64,000 bases of DNA from Unio delphinus (taxonomy: Eukaryota; Mollusca; Bivalvia; Unionida; Unionidae): assembly GCA_029339505.1 (NCBI GenBank), contig JAQISU010000167.1:3223501-3287500 (forward strand), in the 5' to 3' direction. The position numbers were made by a program, and so were the translations under genes. This document shows, piece after piece, positions 45,610 to 59,297 of the stretch (position 1 is its first letter; each line of letters opens with the position of its first letter). Under the pieces are notes generated by a model. The model did no database searches. It was given only the letters and a program-made list of their open reading frames with translations, and had not been told where the DNA came from.

Positions 45610-48600
45610 ATGTCAGAACGATAAAAGTAGTACGGAGACAATCTCATTGTGTGCCCCACTGCATGATAACAGACATATAATCGATATGAAACTAAATTCA
45701 AAAGGTTTTAACATAGGTCACCTAAATATACAAGATATATTGGGAAAAATAGACCAGATTAAGTTAATGTTGTTTTCTAAAGAAAATGATATACATATTT
45801 TAGGACTCACTGAAACTAAATTAAATGCTAACCACAATGATAATCTATTTCACTGTCAAGGCTACAATAAACCATTACGCAGGGACAGAGTCAGCGGGGG
45901 GAGGTCTTGTTGTATACATTAGAAAAGATGTAAATGCAGAAAGGCGACTTGACTTGGAGTCACATGAAATTGAGAGTGTCTGGGTGGAAATTTCTCAAAA
46001 TAATCCAAAATCATTCCTAACTGGTTTCATTTATAGGCCACCTTCCTCCAAAGCAATCTGGAATGATGATTTTTTGAAACAAATGGAAAATGTTCTTGCA
46101 CAGGAGAAAGAAGCATATATACTTGGTGATATAAATAAAGACCTTCTCAACACTCAAATAAGGGACAACTGGATGGAATTTATTGAATCATTAGGCCTAG
46201 TCCAGATGGTAAATGAGCCCACAAGGGTAACAGAAAAATCAAGCACTCTTATTGATCACATTTATAGCAACCTACCAGACAATGTGGCTTGTGTTAATGT
46301 ACCAAATGTTGGTCTTAGTGACCACTATCCTACTTTTTTGACAAGAAAGGTTAAATGCCAGAGAAATAAGAAAAACACACACAAAACGATCACTTACAGA
46401 TCGTTCAAACATTTTAGTGAAGAACAGTTTCTTGATGACCTATATAAAGTTCCATGGAATATGATCCAAAATTTGGATGACATAGATGAAGCTCTGAGAG
46501 TGTGGACTGACTTATTTATGGATGTAGTCTCTAAGCATGCACCACTGAAAGTACATCGAGTAAAGAATGAAATCCAACCTAATTGACTTACTACTGAAAT
46601 ACTAGATGCTATGAAAACACGAGACCGATTCAAGGCTAGGGGAAACCATGCAAAATATAAAGTATGGATAAATAAAATAAAAGTATGATTAAAATAGCTA
46701 AAAAGTCATATTATCAGTTATTTCTTGAAAACAAAAAGAGCAAAACAATCTCCATTTGGAAAGTCTTCAATGAACTCACTGTAGGAACACACAACAATCA
46801 GACAAGTAAAATTCACTCACTTCTGGTAAATGACACCATAGTCACTGATGAAACTGACATTGCAAATGTTTTTCAATGATTTTTTTTCACCAGTATCTCC
46901 ACAAAGTTAAAAGAACCAGTGATAGAAAACAACTTTAGTGAACTGAAAAAGTTCTGCAGCAGCAAAATCTTTAAGGAAGCATGTTTCTCTATCCCACCAG
47001 TATAAAAAAAAACTTTGTTAAAAAATGTCTCAGTGAACTTGATACTAAGAAAGCTACAGGACTTGATCAGATTGGTCCAGACTCATTAAATCTTCTGCCT
47101 CTGCTAGTTTAGATAGCATAACATTCATAATCAATTTAAGTATTGCAACCTCATCTGTCACCAAAATATGGAAAACTGCAAAAGTAACTCCTATTTACAA
47201 ATCTGGATCTAAGAATGATGCTGATAACTACCGACCAATCTCAATACTACCAAACTTGTCAAAATAGATTGAAAAACATGTCCATGACTCATTCATGTCA
47301 TATTTAACCATACACTTGCTGTTACACCCTAATCAATCAGGCTTTAGACAGAAACATTCATGTGAGACTGCCTTGATCTCCCTAACTGATAAATGGCTTC
47401 AAGCACTTGACCAAGGTAAAATAATAAGATCTGTATTTGTAGATTTCAGGAAAGCGTTTGACATGGTGGATCATGAAATCCTTTTGAAGAAACTAAAAAT
47501 CTACCAATGCGATGAAAAAACAGATGGTTTACTTCATACATAAGTGAGAGAACACAACATGTTTATATAAATAACGTTCTGTCCGAACCTGAAACAATTA
47601 GATATGGAGTTCCACAAGGCTCAATTCTATGTCAATTACTATTTATTTTATTTATTAACGACCTACCACTTTTGCTAAGAGACTCGATATGATCTACAGA
47701 TCTCTATGCAGATGACACAACATTATCAGACATCCAAAACACAAACCACCATGAACTCGAAATTTCTTTACAGAATGCATTAAACAAGCTGGAAAACTGT
47801 TGCACATGCAATGGCATGGTAGTAAATACTGGTAAAACTAAAATATTACTTATCTCAACAAGGGAAAAAAGGAAAAATCTTGATAGCAATGAACTATGTC
47901 TGACATGGAAGGATACAAATTTGCAAATGTTCTGTCACGACAGACTACTTGGTGTTTTGGTAGATAATAATCTATCATGGACTTATCATATCAAACATAT
48001 CAGTAAAAAGGTCAATTCAAGTTTATGGCTTCTCAGTAGGATAAGACATTTTCTTCCTGAAAGGCACAGAAAATTATTTTATAACAGTTACATTACAACT
48101 GTATTTAGACTACTGTAATACAGTATGAGGTAATTCAAATGATAAAAACATATCAAAGTTGGAAAAAATTCAGAAAAGAGCATTAAGGCTAATATCAAAC
48201 CAGAAAGAAAGCAAGGAAAATTTAGCTGGTAAGTTAAAAATATTACCTATTAAAGACCTAATATGTTTAAGAAAAGCCAAATTAATGTACAGGATATCCA
48301 ATAATAGTGCTCCTGAATATTTACAATGCCTATTCCAGTATAGGCTACCTGGTAATACACCCCACCTGCGATCAATATCTACAATACAGTATAAAATTCC
48401 CAAACCAAATAAGGAATTATTCAAGAAAAGTTTCCAATACTCTGGAACTTTGCTCTGGAATAGTATTCCAGTTGAGATTAGAAATGCCCACTCTATTTCC
48501 ATCTTCCAAACCCAATATATCCAGTGGCTTCTGAGATGCTGCTGAATTAAATAAATTCCTTGTATGAATCAAGGTATATTAGTTCTTAGCTAATTGTGTT

Positions 48601-48617
48601 ACCCTCTTTAAATAAAG

Positions 48618-48655
<38 letters not shown>
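45610..48655 (+). mobile_element. Near full-length LINE with APE and RT domains (CR1-like), broken
   Basis: The frame at 45647-45922 begins an AP-endonuclease domain (NIGHLNIQDI, LGLTETKLN). It continues after a +1 shift at 45825-46586 (GGLVVYIRKDV, ILGDINKDLL, LIDHIYSN, LSDHYPTF). RT motifs follow: VFVDFRKAFDMVDH (47295-47543), a short unbroken YGVPQGSIL near 47605, LYADDT near 47702, and the post-RT region at 48159-48545 (LWNSIPVEIRN). A (TTA)n tail ends at about 48655. Several frameshifts and stops make it inactive. Confidence 0.85.
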
Positions 48656-51509
48656 GGCCTTTTGTAAGTAAGATTTAAATCTAAGATGATCAAATCTCTG
48701 AAATATATTTTAATTTTTAATCAACATTTATTAATGTTGTTGAAATTTCAGCTAACTAATTTTTCAAGAATCCCGACCTCAATCCATCAACCCCATTCAA
48801 ACACCCCAACCCCCAACAACAGGCGATCAACACTACACTGTTAATAAAGCAATATCTAGAGATTATTCAATATGTAACGGAAAAATCAGCATTAAGAATT
48901 TACACAGACGCTGACACCGTCTTAAAACAGTTTGTGCGGACAGTAGCGTTGTTTACTTTTACCACTCTCTTGAATACATTGACAACCCTTTTTCTCTAGA
49001 ATTTGTGGCAAGCAAGACAGATATAACAGGCATAATAAATCTTCATCTGCAACTGTTTCTTCTTAGGCTAAATTAATTATCAGGTAGCAGAACTACAAGG
49101 ACTTACATTGAGTAGCAAGAACTAATTTAATTTTTCATCCGATACTTTGGTGTTGGCTGTCAATTAATAAAGCCGATAGATTTTTTTCTTCTTGTTTTTC
49201 TACCTTCTAAACCAAATCATTTGTTATCGTATTGGGTTTAACGCCATTTTTCAGCACATGATAGGCTATGCATGGCGACCAATACTTCAACGCTGTACGC
49301 AAGGCAAACAGGATTTCCCTAATAATTTTGATAACGAGCCGTCTGTCATTTGTAAACTGAGGTGAAGCTGTAGCAAGGAAATAAGCAAATCTATCATTGC
49401 ACAATTACCTCTAACATATCAACCTTTTTTGGCAAAACTACATTGAAAACCAATGATGATTTTTGTTTGTTTGTAAAGTGCGTGAAGTTCCATAAACAAA
49501 CTCCTTCCAACTTAACTAATGTGCATTGGTCTTGATTACAAAATATACTCACAGTATCATCAAATGTTTGATGAATATAAGTAATGCACAGACGGTGACG
49601 TACATTTCCTTACATGGTTTCGCTTGGAAGTTTATTCCATGATAGCCAATATGGAAGAAACTTACAAAATTTTTCTTATGATCATACTTTACTACATAAA
49701 TAATAGATAAACTATGTATTCAAAAACAGCATGTCTATAGAGTTCCATTTTCTAGACCGATATTTTAGATTTTATATGAATTATACAGTGGTGGTTTAAG
49801 CTTCTATTTCCTATATCGACGTCTTCTAGCGCATATTTTTAATTACACAGCGGTGGCTGAAATTTCAGTATGATATGTCGAGAACCCCTAATTCACACAG
49901 TGAATGTAACTGCCTGTGATGAAAGTTCCATTTCATATGGCGAATATTTAGATTTCAACTGTACAGTTTCACAGCGATGTGAAGCAGCCTTCTTATTTTT
50001 TTTTTAAAAAGCTCGGTCCATTCACGCGAGTGACCTCTAGCGTACTAAAACATCGTAATTCTCGACCTGTGGTAACTTCAAACCGTTAAGGCATGAACTG
50101 TAGTGGCACATCGTACTTGAATACACGAACGAATTATCTTAATAATCGATATTATTATGAACTGTTAAAGTACACATGGTGTAATGTCACTTCTAACACC
50201 AACAAATTATTTAGCCATATAAAAATATCAATTCTTACCAGCACAATAAAATGTCCATTCACCGCTGTGTAATGCAACATATGCCATCTAAAACTCAACA
50301 TACGAAATGGAACTTTCAGCACATCTAATGTGATTCACTGTGTTCAAGTGAAGCTCGACATATGACATTAACATTTCAACAACCGTCTTGTAATTCAGAA
50401 GATACAATTGCAACACTCGACATTAGATATTAGTTTTCAACCAGCGCTGTCTTATTCGACAGCTGAAATCTAAATATTCAACATGTAGAACTTCAACATA
50501 AACACTTTGAACCAATACGTAAATTAGGAATTCTCAACGCATGTCATTGAAATATCTCAGTGCTTGGACTCAGAATTCTGGGCCAACACTCATTTACAGG
50601 ATTGCACTATTATTATCCTTAGATGGAATTTTCATATTTCTTTTATATGTGTGCTTGTTTTCCGTGTTATTCTTCGATGGTATCCAACGTAAATCGGCCT
50701 AGTAAACACTGTGGCACCCGATTAATTAATCACGTAAAGGAGTACGATGCAACGTACTTGCGAATCAGGGAACTAATCGGCGCGGTGCATCATGGGAAAT
50801 GGTACGTATTTTCCTCACTTTCACTAAAATGAAGGACGCTGCTTATCCACTGTCTGACGAAATCCGGTGTGACACAATTGTCAGAGAAATACGGTTTAAG
50901 CAATTGTTTTGATCCAGTCAAAGATGAATATAATAAAGGCCCTGTCAGATTATAAATGTTTGTTTGACAAAACGGCATACAATTATACTAAACAGAAAAC
51001 AATATATGTTGAACCAATAATATTCGGAATGCAAAACCGTATTGGACATTTTTGAAACATTCTGCAAATAATCAGATAACCGAGATTAATCCGTAGACCT
51101 TTTTAGAAATACTATAATATGTAGAGCTTACAGCGATATTTTAGCATGTTGACCTTTCAGCCATACTTTAATATATAACTTTCATGGATACTTTAATATA
51201 TAGACCTTTCAGTGATACGTTAAGGTAATAAACAACCCTTAGATCAATAGTATACACCGGTGAAAAATATATACACTGAGTTATAAAATGTGTAATGAAT
51301 CAAATGTTGACATTTCACTGTTCAAAATTGAAAAGGTGTTATATTTAATAAAATTTAATGTATCGGTGAATTTCAAATATTTGTAACATTTTTGTCTTAA
51401 AAATATTATTTCACTTGCTTGATAGAAGTTTTAAAAAGTTTTTATTTCCAGCAATGTAGTTCTCAGGGACTGGTACTAGTTGAAATGTAGTTAGAATGGC
51501 GTCAATAAT
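48656..51509. other. Non-coding stretch
   Basis: Partial reversed SINE-like tail at about 49228-49275 (GGTTTAACGCCATTTTTCAG, ATGATAGGCTATGCATGGCG). Degenerate repeats with the words ACAGCGGTGG and TATGTCGAG occur around 49780-50470. A GC-richer 50690-50806 segment ends at ATGGTACGT, a good donor-like site, but I cannot identify a gene. Confidence 0.45.
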
Positions 51510-52080
51510 TACATAGGTGTAACTTTACTATGATAGGTAAAGTATTTACCTAGGTGTAACTTTACTATGTCGGATAGGTAAAGTATTTACATAGGTGTAA
51601 CTTTACTATGTCGGATAGGTAAAGTATTTACATAGGTGTAACTTTACTATGTCGGATAGGTAAAGTATTTACCTAGGTGTAACTTTATTATGTCGTATAG
51701 GTAAAGTATTTACATAGGTGTAACTTTACTATGTCGGATAGGTAAAGTATTTACATAGGTGTAACTTTACTATGTCGGATAGGTAAAGTATTTACATAGG
51801 TGTAACTTTACTATGTCGGATAGGTAAAGTATTTACATAGGTGTAACTTTACTATGTCGGATAGGTAAAGTATTTACCTAGGTGTAACTTTACTATGTCG
51901 GATAGGTAAAGTATTTACATAGGTGTAACTTTACTATGATAGGTAAAGTATTTACATAGGTGTAACTTTACTATGTCGGATAGGTAAAGTATTTACCTAG
52001 GTGTAACTTTACTATGTCGGATAGGTAAAGTAATTACATAGGTGTAACTTTACTATGTCGGATAGGTAAAGTATTTACTT
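51510..52080. repeat. 41-bp minisatellite with internal inverted repeat
   Basis: About 14 tandem units containing GTAAAGTATTTACATAGGTG and TAACTTTACTATGTCGGATA. GTAAAGT and ACTTTAC in each unit are inverted copies. Two units lack 5 bp (36-bp variants). Confidence 0.95.
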
Positions 52081-52683
52081 AGGCAAGAACTACCTGAGAG
52101 AAACACGTTTGCAAATGTACGGAAGGAAATACAAGGTTTAGAAAAAAAAAATATGAATACTGTTGATAACATTTGTATTTTTCTTGAATTTATTTCACAA
52201 ACAATTAAATTAAAGCAACAAAATATTGCATTCTTTTACGATTATCTTATATAAGATAACTTATTGTTAAAACTTATTAAATTGGGAAATATTTTGGATA
52301 TCATTCAATCTATGTACAACATTTTAATCCATGTACGATAATTAAATTTCATGTATTCTTGAAGAAAGAGTGAGTGTCTATCACCTTTCTTTATTCAATG
52401 CTTTTTACGATCTGGTAGAAATATATATACCTGATGGTATATATGGCATAGCCATTCATATTATAATGTTTGAATTGTACTGTGTGATGATCATATCATA
52501 TTTTCCAGTTCTCGTACATGTCTTAAAAAACAGGTTAGTCAATACTGGAATATATGAAAACTTAACGTGAACATGTATGAGATAATAGAAGGGATATGTA
52601 GAAAGGTTGTCCGTTAAGCCAATAAGTATGGTGTTTACATATGGTGTTAAAAATTTTGAAATGACAACAAATGTACAAACCTC

Positions 52684-52740
52684 CACATCCTTCGTACACT
52701 TTAAGGACATCACACTTGCTGCCCAGGTCCGTACAGCCTG
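52684..52740 (-). other. Possible short coding exon (uncertain)
   Basis: On the minus strand, TGTTCTCCAG precedes a 57-nt segment that ends GTGGAG before GTTTGT. It would code a Cys-spaced peptide (CTDLGSKCDVLKVYEGCG). Splice-like edges and Cys spacing are suggestive only. Confidence 0.2.
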
Positions 52741-53218
52741 GAGAACAGTATTTTAATGACAAAGATACATTTATAAATTAAATACTTCAAAGATAAATAA
52801 TTTAATTAGAATTTTTTTATAAATTATTATCGTGTTATGATATACGTGGTTTATGTCTGCTAGTAGTGAACATGTACAGTTTGTCAACTGTTTACAGGAG
52901 TTAAGAAAAGAATACAATAATGATATTAATGGTGGACGTGGAGGAATCTCGTTTATTGGGAAACTAAATTAAACCATTATCAAATACAAGTGTGTGACTT
53001 CTCACGATGGAAGAAGATAGTATGATGCTGGATGAAGTAATAACGTTACCATACAATTTAAACTGCATGTATATACTTAAGATAGTTCTTGTCTTAACAG
53101 GGATTATATGAATTTATAGATCAATTGAAGGCTAGGTAATATTAACATCATCTTGTGCGCTGTCAAAAAAAGACATAGTTCATTTTATTTTTTTCTTCAT
53201 TTTTGGCCTACAATGTAT

Positions 53219-53219
<1 letters not shown>

Positions 53220-53275
<56 letters not shown>
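53220..53275. repeat. (AT)n microsatellite
   Basis: About 56 bp of AT dinucleotides. Confidence 0.95.
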
Positions 53276-53277
<2 letters not shown>

Positions 53278-53399
53278 CATATGTGTAGTATGTACGCTGC
53301 ATCAATGATATACCACGAGAATAATAATGATGTTCACAAATTTACTTGTGTAGTTGTAATTGTTCTCATAGAATACATTGCCTGGACATTACTCATACG

Positions 53400-53645
53400 A
53401 AGGTGACCCGGCGGCTAAAATGTCTAATGTGTTCGCCTTTGCCGATCACAGCCATTTCACCACTGCCCGCGTTGGTTCGAGTCTCGGGCTCGTCTAATAT
53501 GGATTTGTAAGCTTCCTACTAGAAGCTTACTTAGGGGTGGGTGATTGATAGCGAGATTTTTTCGGATTCAACCCTCACGAGTGATACTCAGCCCATGCAT
53601 CCTATCACTTGCTGAAAAATGGCGATAAACCCAGAGCAACAAAAT
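53400..53645 (+). mobile_element. tRNA-derived SINE
   Basis: The head resembles a tRNA-like pol III promoter: a box B-like GGTTCGAGTC at about 53475, preceded by a box A-like region at about 53405-53420. A tail containing GCGATAAACCCAGAGCAACA follows. No intact tRNA fold is evident. Confidence 0.6.
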
Positions 53646-55296
53646 ACCATATTCATGTTAATTTCCATGATGCAAATTAGCTTCCTGTACACGGACTAAG
53701 CAGAGACGTAATTTCAACTTTTTTTCGGGAAGGGGAGGGGGTGGGGTTATTCTTGGGGGGGGGGGGAAACAACGTATATAGGCTACAGCAATTTAACAGC
53801 ACATGCAAATTCAGGCCCCCAACCCACAATTTTTGTTTATATACCTGGAAATAAGCGTGTCAGCTACACTCCGTGACATTGCGTTGCGTGTTTCTTGTAT
53901 AAATAAGGTAGATAATCACCTTTTTGACAAATGTCATTTGTTTTTTCATAGCACAGGCGACTACTACTAATGCGACCGAACAAAAGAAAACAAAATGGAT
54001 ACAATCACACCATCGAGCTTATCGATGAATCATTATCAAATATTAAAGGAAAAGATAACAGAATATTTCATCTAAAATCCACTCTCTTTCATGAGCTTTG
54101 CTGAAGCGTAAAGCTATTAATTTTCAACACATGAATTATCTAAACGCGACAAAATATTTAAAACTAGAAAACAGATCATTGTGAAGCTAAATTGAGTTTT
54201 AGAATATTCCAATACCAAATAATTAGTGTCTGATAGGCATATTATTTTCACATTCATTAGCAAATATGCTTACCTATAAATCGAGTCCAACTGCAAACAG
54301 TATGGAACTGATCTGTCGTCGCATAATGGATTGGCAGATTAGGGTCTATGTCATTTATTATAATGTACAACATATTGCCAGAATTGGTAGTGCTTTTGGG
54401 AAGGCAGACCTTGGACTAAACCGTTAGCATCTTGGCTCGACTTCTAAACGTGTATGCGCGATTTGCCGACAAGTTTATGTTGGAACAATGAATGTTACAT
54501 CATATTTAGAAATCTTCAAATAAAGCAAACCCAAAAATTATGTTAAGAAAACGTGCCATCAACTTGTGTATTGTGGCTCTCTTAATGTTGTTTCGATTTT
54601 CTTCAAAGATGAATTGGTTTTACTGCAGCCGCTCCAAAGATGCTGTGGACGTTGGACATATATAATTATCGAAATTATTTTTGAAATAACACATCATTTA
54701 CAGCGAAATTGTTGATATAATCATTTGGGTCAGTTTGATACGTCTTTATATTGTAAGACACCATTACCAAGGCCATGTCTGACCGTATTAGACATAATTT
54801 AGGTCACCTGTACGTATGTCTTTTGGCTTCCTAATTATATCTCGACTTTCTAGCATAGATAAATAGGTCATAATGGGGTCTCCTCAAGGTTTGGTATAAT
54901 AACCAAAACGGAAAATAATTATTGACAAAGACAAACATTAAGTAATCGAAAATGAGTTAATCGCAATAAAAAAAATATAGGTAATGTGATAATAAATTCC
55001 GCTATTAGGTTAGAAGTTTACTTAGGATAATTTATTACTATTTAGCACATCTGTAAAGGATGCTTTGAGAAGATGCATTGAACATACATCTTGTCCATCA
55101 AAAACTAAAAACCACGCCCTTTATCACATTAAATACGTTTCAAATAAAAATATTATTTCGTTTGAATTACATTACATCTGGTCTGACTGCACTAATATAA
55201 AAAGAAAACATCCACTAGGCGAGGCTGTACCCAGTCTTGAATGATACAGGGTGTTTTGTTATTGGATGATTTGCAAAAGGCTAGTTCATATTAGAG

Positions 55297-55389
<93 letters not shown>

Positions 55390-56000
55390 CTTTTTTCGTT
55401 GTATGCGTCTGTCTGTTTTTACGTCTGTTATAGTTATGTTTTGTGATTAGTATGCAGGTCCAACACTATTAATTTCTGATGAATGAGGTATTTTTCAGGT
55501 AAATTCAACTTATATGACCTTTAAACAAATAAGCAAACAAACAAATAATCAACTTGCACAATAAACTATTATAAACAGCCTCCTACTACCAGGTCTTCAT
55601 AAATTTCCAAAGAAAGTTGCTTTTAATATTTTTTGAAAGCTACATCAATAATGTACAGTTAATTGAACCACTTCGAAATATTCAGCAATGCCAACAATTT
55701 ATATATCAGTCAACTCCTGGTAAATATGAAGAAATATTGATTTTTAGTGTACAGGCGTACAGGCGGCACGTTGCTCATGATAATCGTTTGGTTGACGGTT
55801 CAAAACTGCGTTGCCTCAATAACTGGGTTTATTGCAAATCTACATCCATTTCGCAATCTCGTGTGAAATGGAAAATATTTTATAACAATTTCCATTTCTT
55901 GTACAAGATTATAGATGTTTCAAACGTGGGAAGATAGGCTGCAAACACGTAGTTACAAATTAAGTTATCTGAGCGTATCCGGCAAAGAAGAAGAGTATAA
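53646..56000. other. Non-coding stretch
   Basis: G-rich run at 53725-53766, (AT)n at 55301-55387. Nothing recognised as a gene. Confidence 0.5.
55301..55387. repeat. (AT)n microsatellite
   Basis: About 87 bp of AT dinucleotides. Confidence 0.97.
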
Positions 56001-56019
56001 CACATTTATAAATATATCT

Positions 56020-56240
56020 ACATCACCAGTAAATGTCAACAGATAATACAGATATCACTAGGAAACGACAAGAGATTGCGTAGACATCACCATAACGTCA
56101 ACAGATCGTGTCAACTTCACCAGCAAGCGTTATCAGATCATGTAAAAATCAAACGTAAACGTCAACAGCTCGTGTATACATCACCGGTAAACGGCAACAG
56201 CTCCTGTATACATCACCAGTAAACGTCAACAGCTCGTGTA
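56020..56240. repeat. Degenerate 32-bp tandem repeat
   Basis: Units of ACATCACCAGTAAACGTCAA plus CAGCTCGTGTAT, best conserved at 56150-56240 and more degenerate to the left. Confidence 0.8.
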
Positions 56241-57029
56241 TTGATTATCATGTAAATAATCTTTTAACTAGACGGTTCATGCCTCTTGCAGTCATGCACA
56301 TTACGTAATGTTTTTATATGATTTGCCTATGAATGGGTTTTTGAAAATTATAATTTTAGTTAATTCCTTAAAATTACTGTATAAATTATTTTTCATTAGT
56401 TTACATCACAACCTACTAGTGTTGTAAAGATAAGCAAAATATTCAATTTTTTTTATTACAAGTAGGCATCACAGCCACCATTTATCGATCCAGATCACAT
56501 AAATGTCTTGATTCTAATGTAACTCCTTTATATTTAAGCGTTTCATGACATGATTGGGAATCTTGTAATTCCACATAGTAAAAGCATATGTTCATATTAT
56601 ATGGAACAAATACAGGAACGACGAAATCATAAACTACTCACCAACAATTGTTTATGTTTCAATTTTTAGTATGTAAAAAGAAGATTATCATTTTCATTAT
56701 CAAAGTCGTCATTATTATTATTGTCTACAACTTGCATTCCTGATCATGCTGAAACCAAGCAATATCGTTTATGTTTACAGCACAACTATAACATATTAGC
56801 ACAATGCATCATGGACATTGACTTTATAATTAGTTCCACAAATTGTCATTTTACCACACAGAAAGTGGCATTTTGCAATACATAAGTGGCGTTCTGAGTA
56901 TTTAGTATGGTTATCGATTTTTTTAAAGTGGAAAAATAACAGTTTTCTTTTCCGAGTTTGTGAAAATATCATTGTCGCTTTTGTCTTGATATGGACTATA
57001 TGGTTAACCCCATACATCCGATATGTTAC

Positions 57030-57143
57030 CTCGACCATGAAACTGACACGTTGATTGGGCGCAAAAACATACTTTGTGACATCGTAATGTTTACACATTG
57101 AACCGTCATCGAGCATTAGAGAGATATGGAGATTTACAACCTT
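57030..57143 (-). other. Candidate host coding exon, 114 nt, phase 0
   Basis: On the minus strand, TTTTTGTTTTGCAG precedes 114 nt that read open as 38 residues (VVNLHISLMLDDGSMCKHY, PNQRVSFMVE) and end GAG before GTAACA. Both edges fit splice sites and keep phase 0. It sits within a 173-residue open frame (56796-57317). I do not recognise the protein. Confidence 0.3.
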
Positions 57144-58121
57144 CTGCAAAACAAAAACAGTAGTTGTCATTAAATTAATTTTTAAGGAAATAAATAACAT
57201 TACTTTGTAATTTAATGAAATGAGACATCGTTTCGCAGCATTAAACAAATCGTTTTGACAGAATCTTATATTTAAATGAAAACGATATTCCCCTTTTAAA
57301 ACAAGACAACCCAACAAAACTAAATTGTTCTAGAAAAAATTCACAAAGAATTAAAAAAAAAACTTAAACAAGGCGGAAGGACGATATAGGCTGACTACGT
57401 CAGCGAGAATGAGATGTGTATATTCTAATGTATGTTATGTGTTGCATGGCAATCATTAAATTATTAATATAATTAGATGGAACTTAAATTACAATTAGTT
57501 TGACTCATTGGCGAGTGCATTAGATGCAGTTGCTTCATATATAATGTACACGCAATCTATCAATTAGGAACATGTTGTAAAGATCTAATTAGATAAAGGC
57601 AACAGTCTGTAATTTGAGAGATAAATCACAATGCGAAAATCTCAAGAGACTTCCAACTCCACAATGATATAAACAATTTAATACGGAGTTTGTTAGATGT
57701 AGATGATATCGCTTTTAAACCATCGATATACATCAAATTAAATGTTATACTACGGCACTATTTAACTGAAATTATATGTGTACAATGTAATTCGTGTAAA
57801 ATGTACATTTTCTAGTACTTGCAGAATGTCTGCATTTTCATTGCCTGTTAATGGATCTAGAAATTGCTATTGTTGCTAAGGATAGGTTTTGTTTTGTTTA
57901 ACGTCATGATAGGCTATACCTGGTGTGTTAAGGATCGGAAAGGTATTCAATCAAGACTTTCATATTCCTCGCTAAAATGAAAAAAAGGATACAAAATGTG
58001 GGCTACATTGCTTCCCAACTAATTTTCATCCCAAGAGTGAATTTCATTATATTTGAATGATGCCATGACATAATCTGTATTTCAAGGGTAGAGGAATGCA
58101 TAATTGGCTGATACAAACTTT

Positions 58122-58229
58122 TCAGATCAATATATCGTAAATTCAGATCAATATATTGTAAATTCAGATCAATATATCGTAAATTCAGATCAATATATCG
58201 TAAATTCAGATCAATATATTGTAAATTCA
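58122..58229. repeat. 21-bp minisatellite, five units
   Basis: CAGATCAATATATCGTAAAT plus T, repeated five times with C/T variation. The 21-bp period keeps both strands open. Confidence 0.95.
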
Positions 58230-59239
58230 GAAGGTTTGGAAAATGAAGAGTTAACTGACAATTGTATTTTGACTTCAAAATTATTAGTAGGAAAATAGTG
58301 TGATGTTTACTAATTTGTACACTATTCACCCCAGCACACGGACAAATAATTGTAATTTACAGACTGTGATTGCAAATAAAGAGCACTGCATAATTGACCT
58401 CTTTAAATATCTGAAACGTTCTTGATCAGCAATCTCGAAAACAAGAATAGTCACCACGGAAACCATGTTTATGAACAAAATTGTCCATGGAAAGAAAAAC
58501 AAATTTCCACGCTATACGGGTGAAGGTGTCTTAGGCAAAGATACAAATAAAGCACAAAAAGGAGACCATTATCGGTCAATGTCATGGCCAAAATGATACC
58601 TGCTGATCAAAATAGACTAATGTGCATGAATGTTTTAGCCACAATGATATAAAAAGACAGAACAGACTCGTACTGGATAAAGTCTTATGCATAAATGACA
58701 CCAAGAGGTCAGAAGCAAACTTATATATATATATATATCAGTTATTCTTAGACTGGTAAAAAGCGTCACTGCCAAAATTACACGAAGATAAAAGTCATAA
58801 CCAAAGTGATATAATGACACAAACGTCATATCCAAAGTTACACAAAGAGAAATATGTCATAGTCAAAATAATAGACAGGCACAAAACCGACATGACATAG
58901 CCATAATAATACAAGGAACATAACCTCATAGCCAAACCGACATGACACAAACTCATAGATCGATTAATACAAGTAGAAAAATTGGTACATATCGACACAG
59001 AAGCAAAAACGTCAGGGTGGGGGCAAGCCTTGGTCAAACTGATTATAATAAAGCATTTTAGTGAGTCAACGTCTTGTTCAAAAGTCTAATTCAAAAGATA
59101 TAACAATAGTCATTTATGGGTCTAAGTCTTCCTAAATTGGATGACAGTAAACTTATCGCTAATAGGAAACAATAATAGCTAAAATTAAATACGGCTAAAA
59201 TTATACAATACCAAACCACATTTGGTCAATTGATAACCA

Positions 59240-59249
59240 ATATGTGCGT

Positions 59250-59284
<35 letters not shown>

Positions 59285-59297
59285 CGCGTGTGTGTAT
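59240..59297. repeat. (GT)n microsatellite
   Basis: GT dinucleotides with GC interruptions. Confidence 0.93.

Noticed and set aside
50623..50832. First exon of a host gene ending at ATGGTACGT
   Set aside because: Donor-like site is good, but there is no recognisable protein and no partner exon; left unannotated as a gene.
51510..52080. CRISPR-like regular repeats
   Set aside because: Units are contiguous with no variable spacers, in a eukaryotic genome. Minisatellite.
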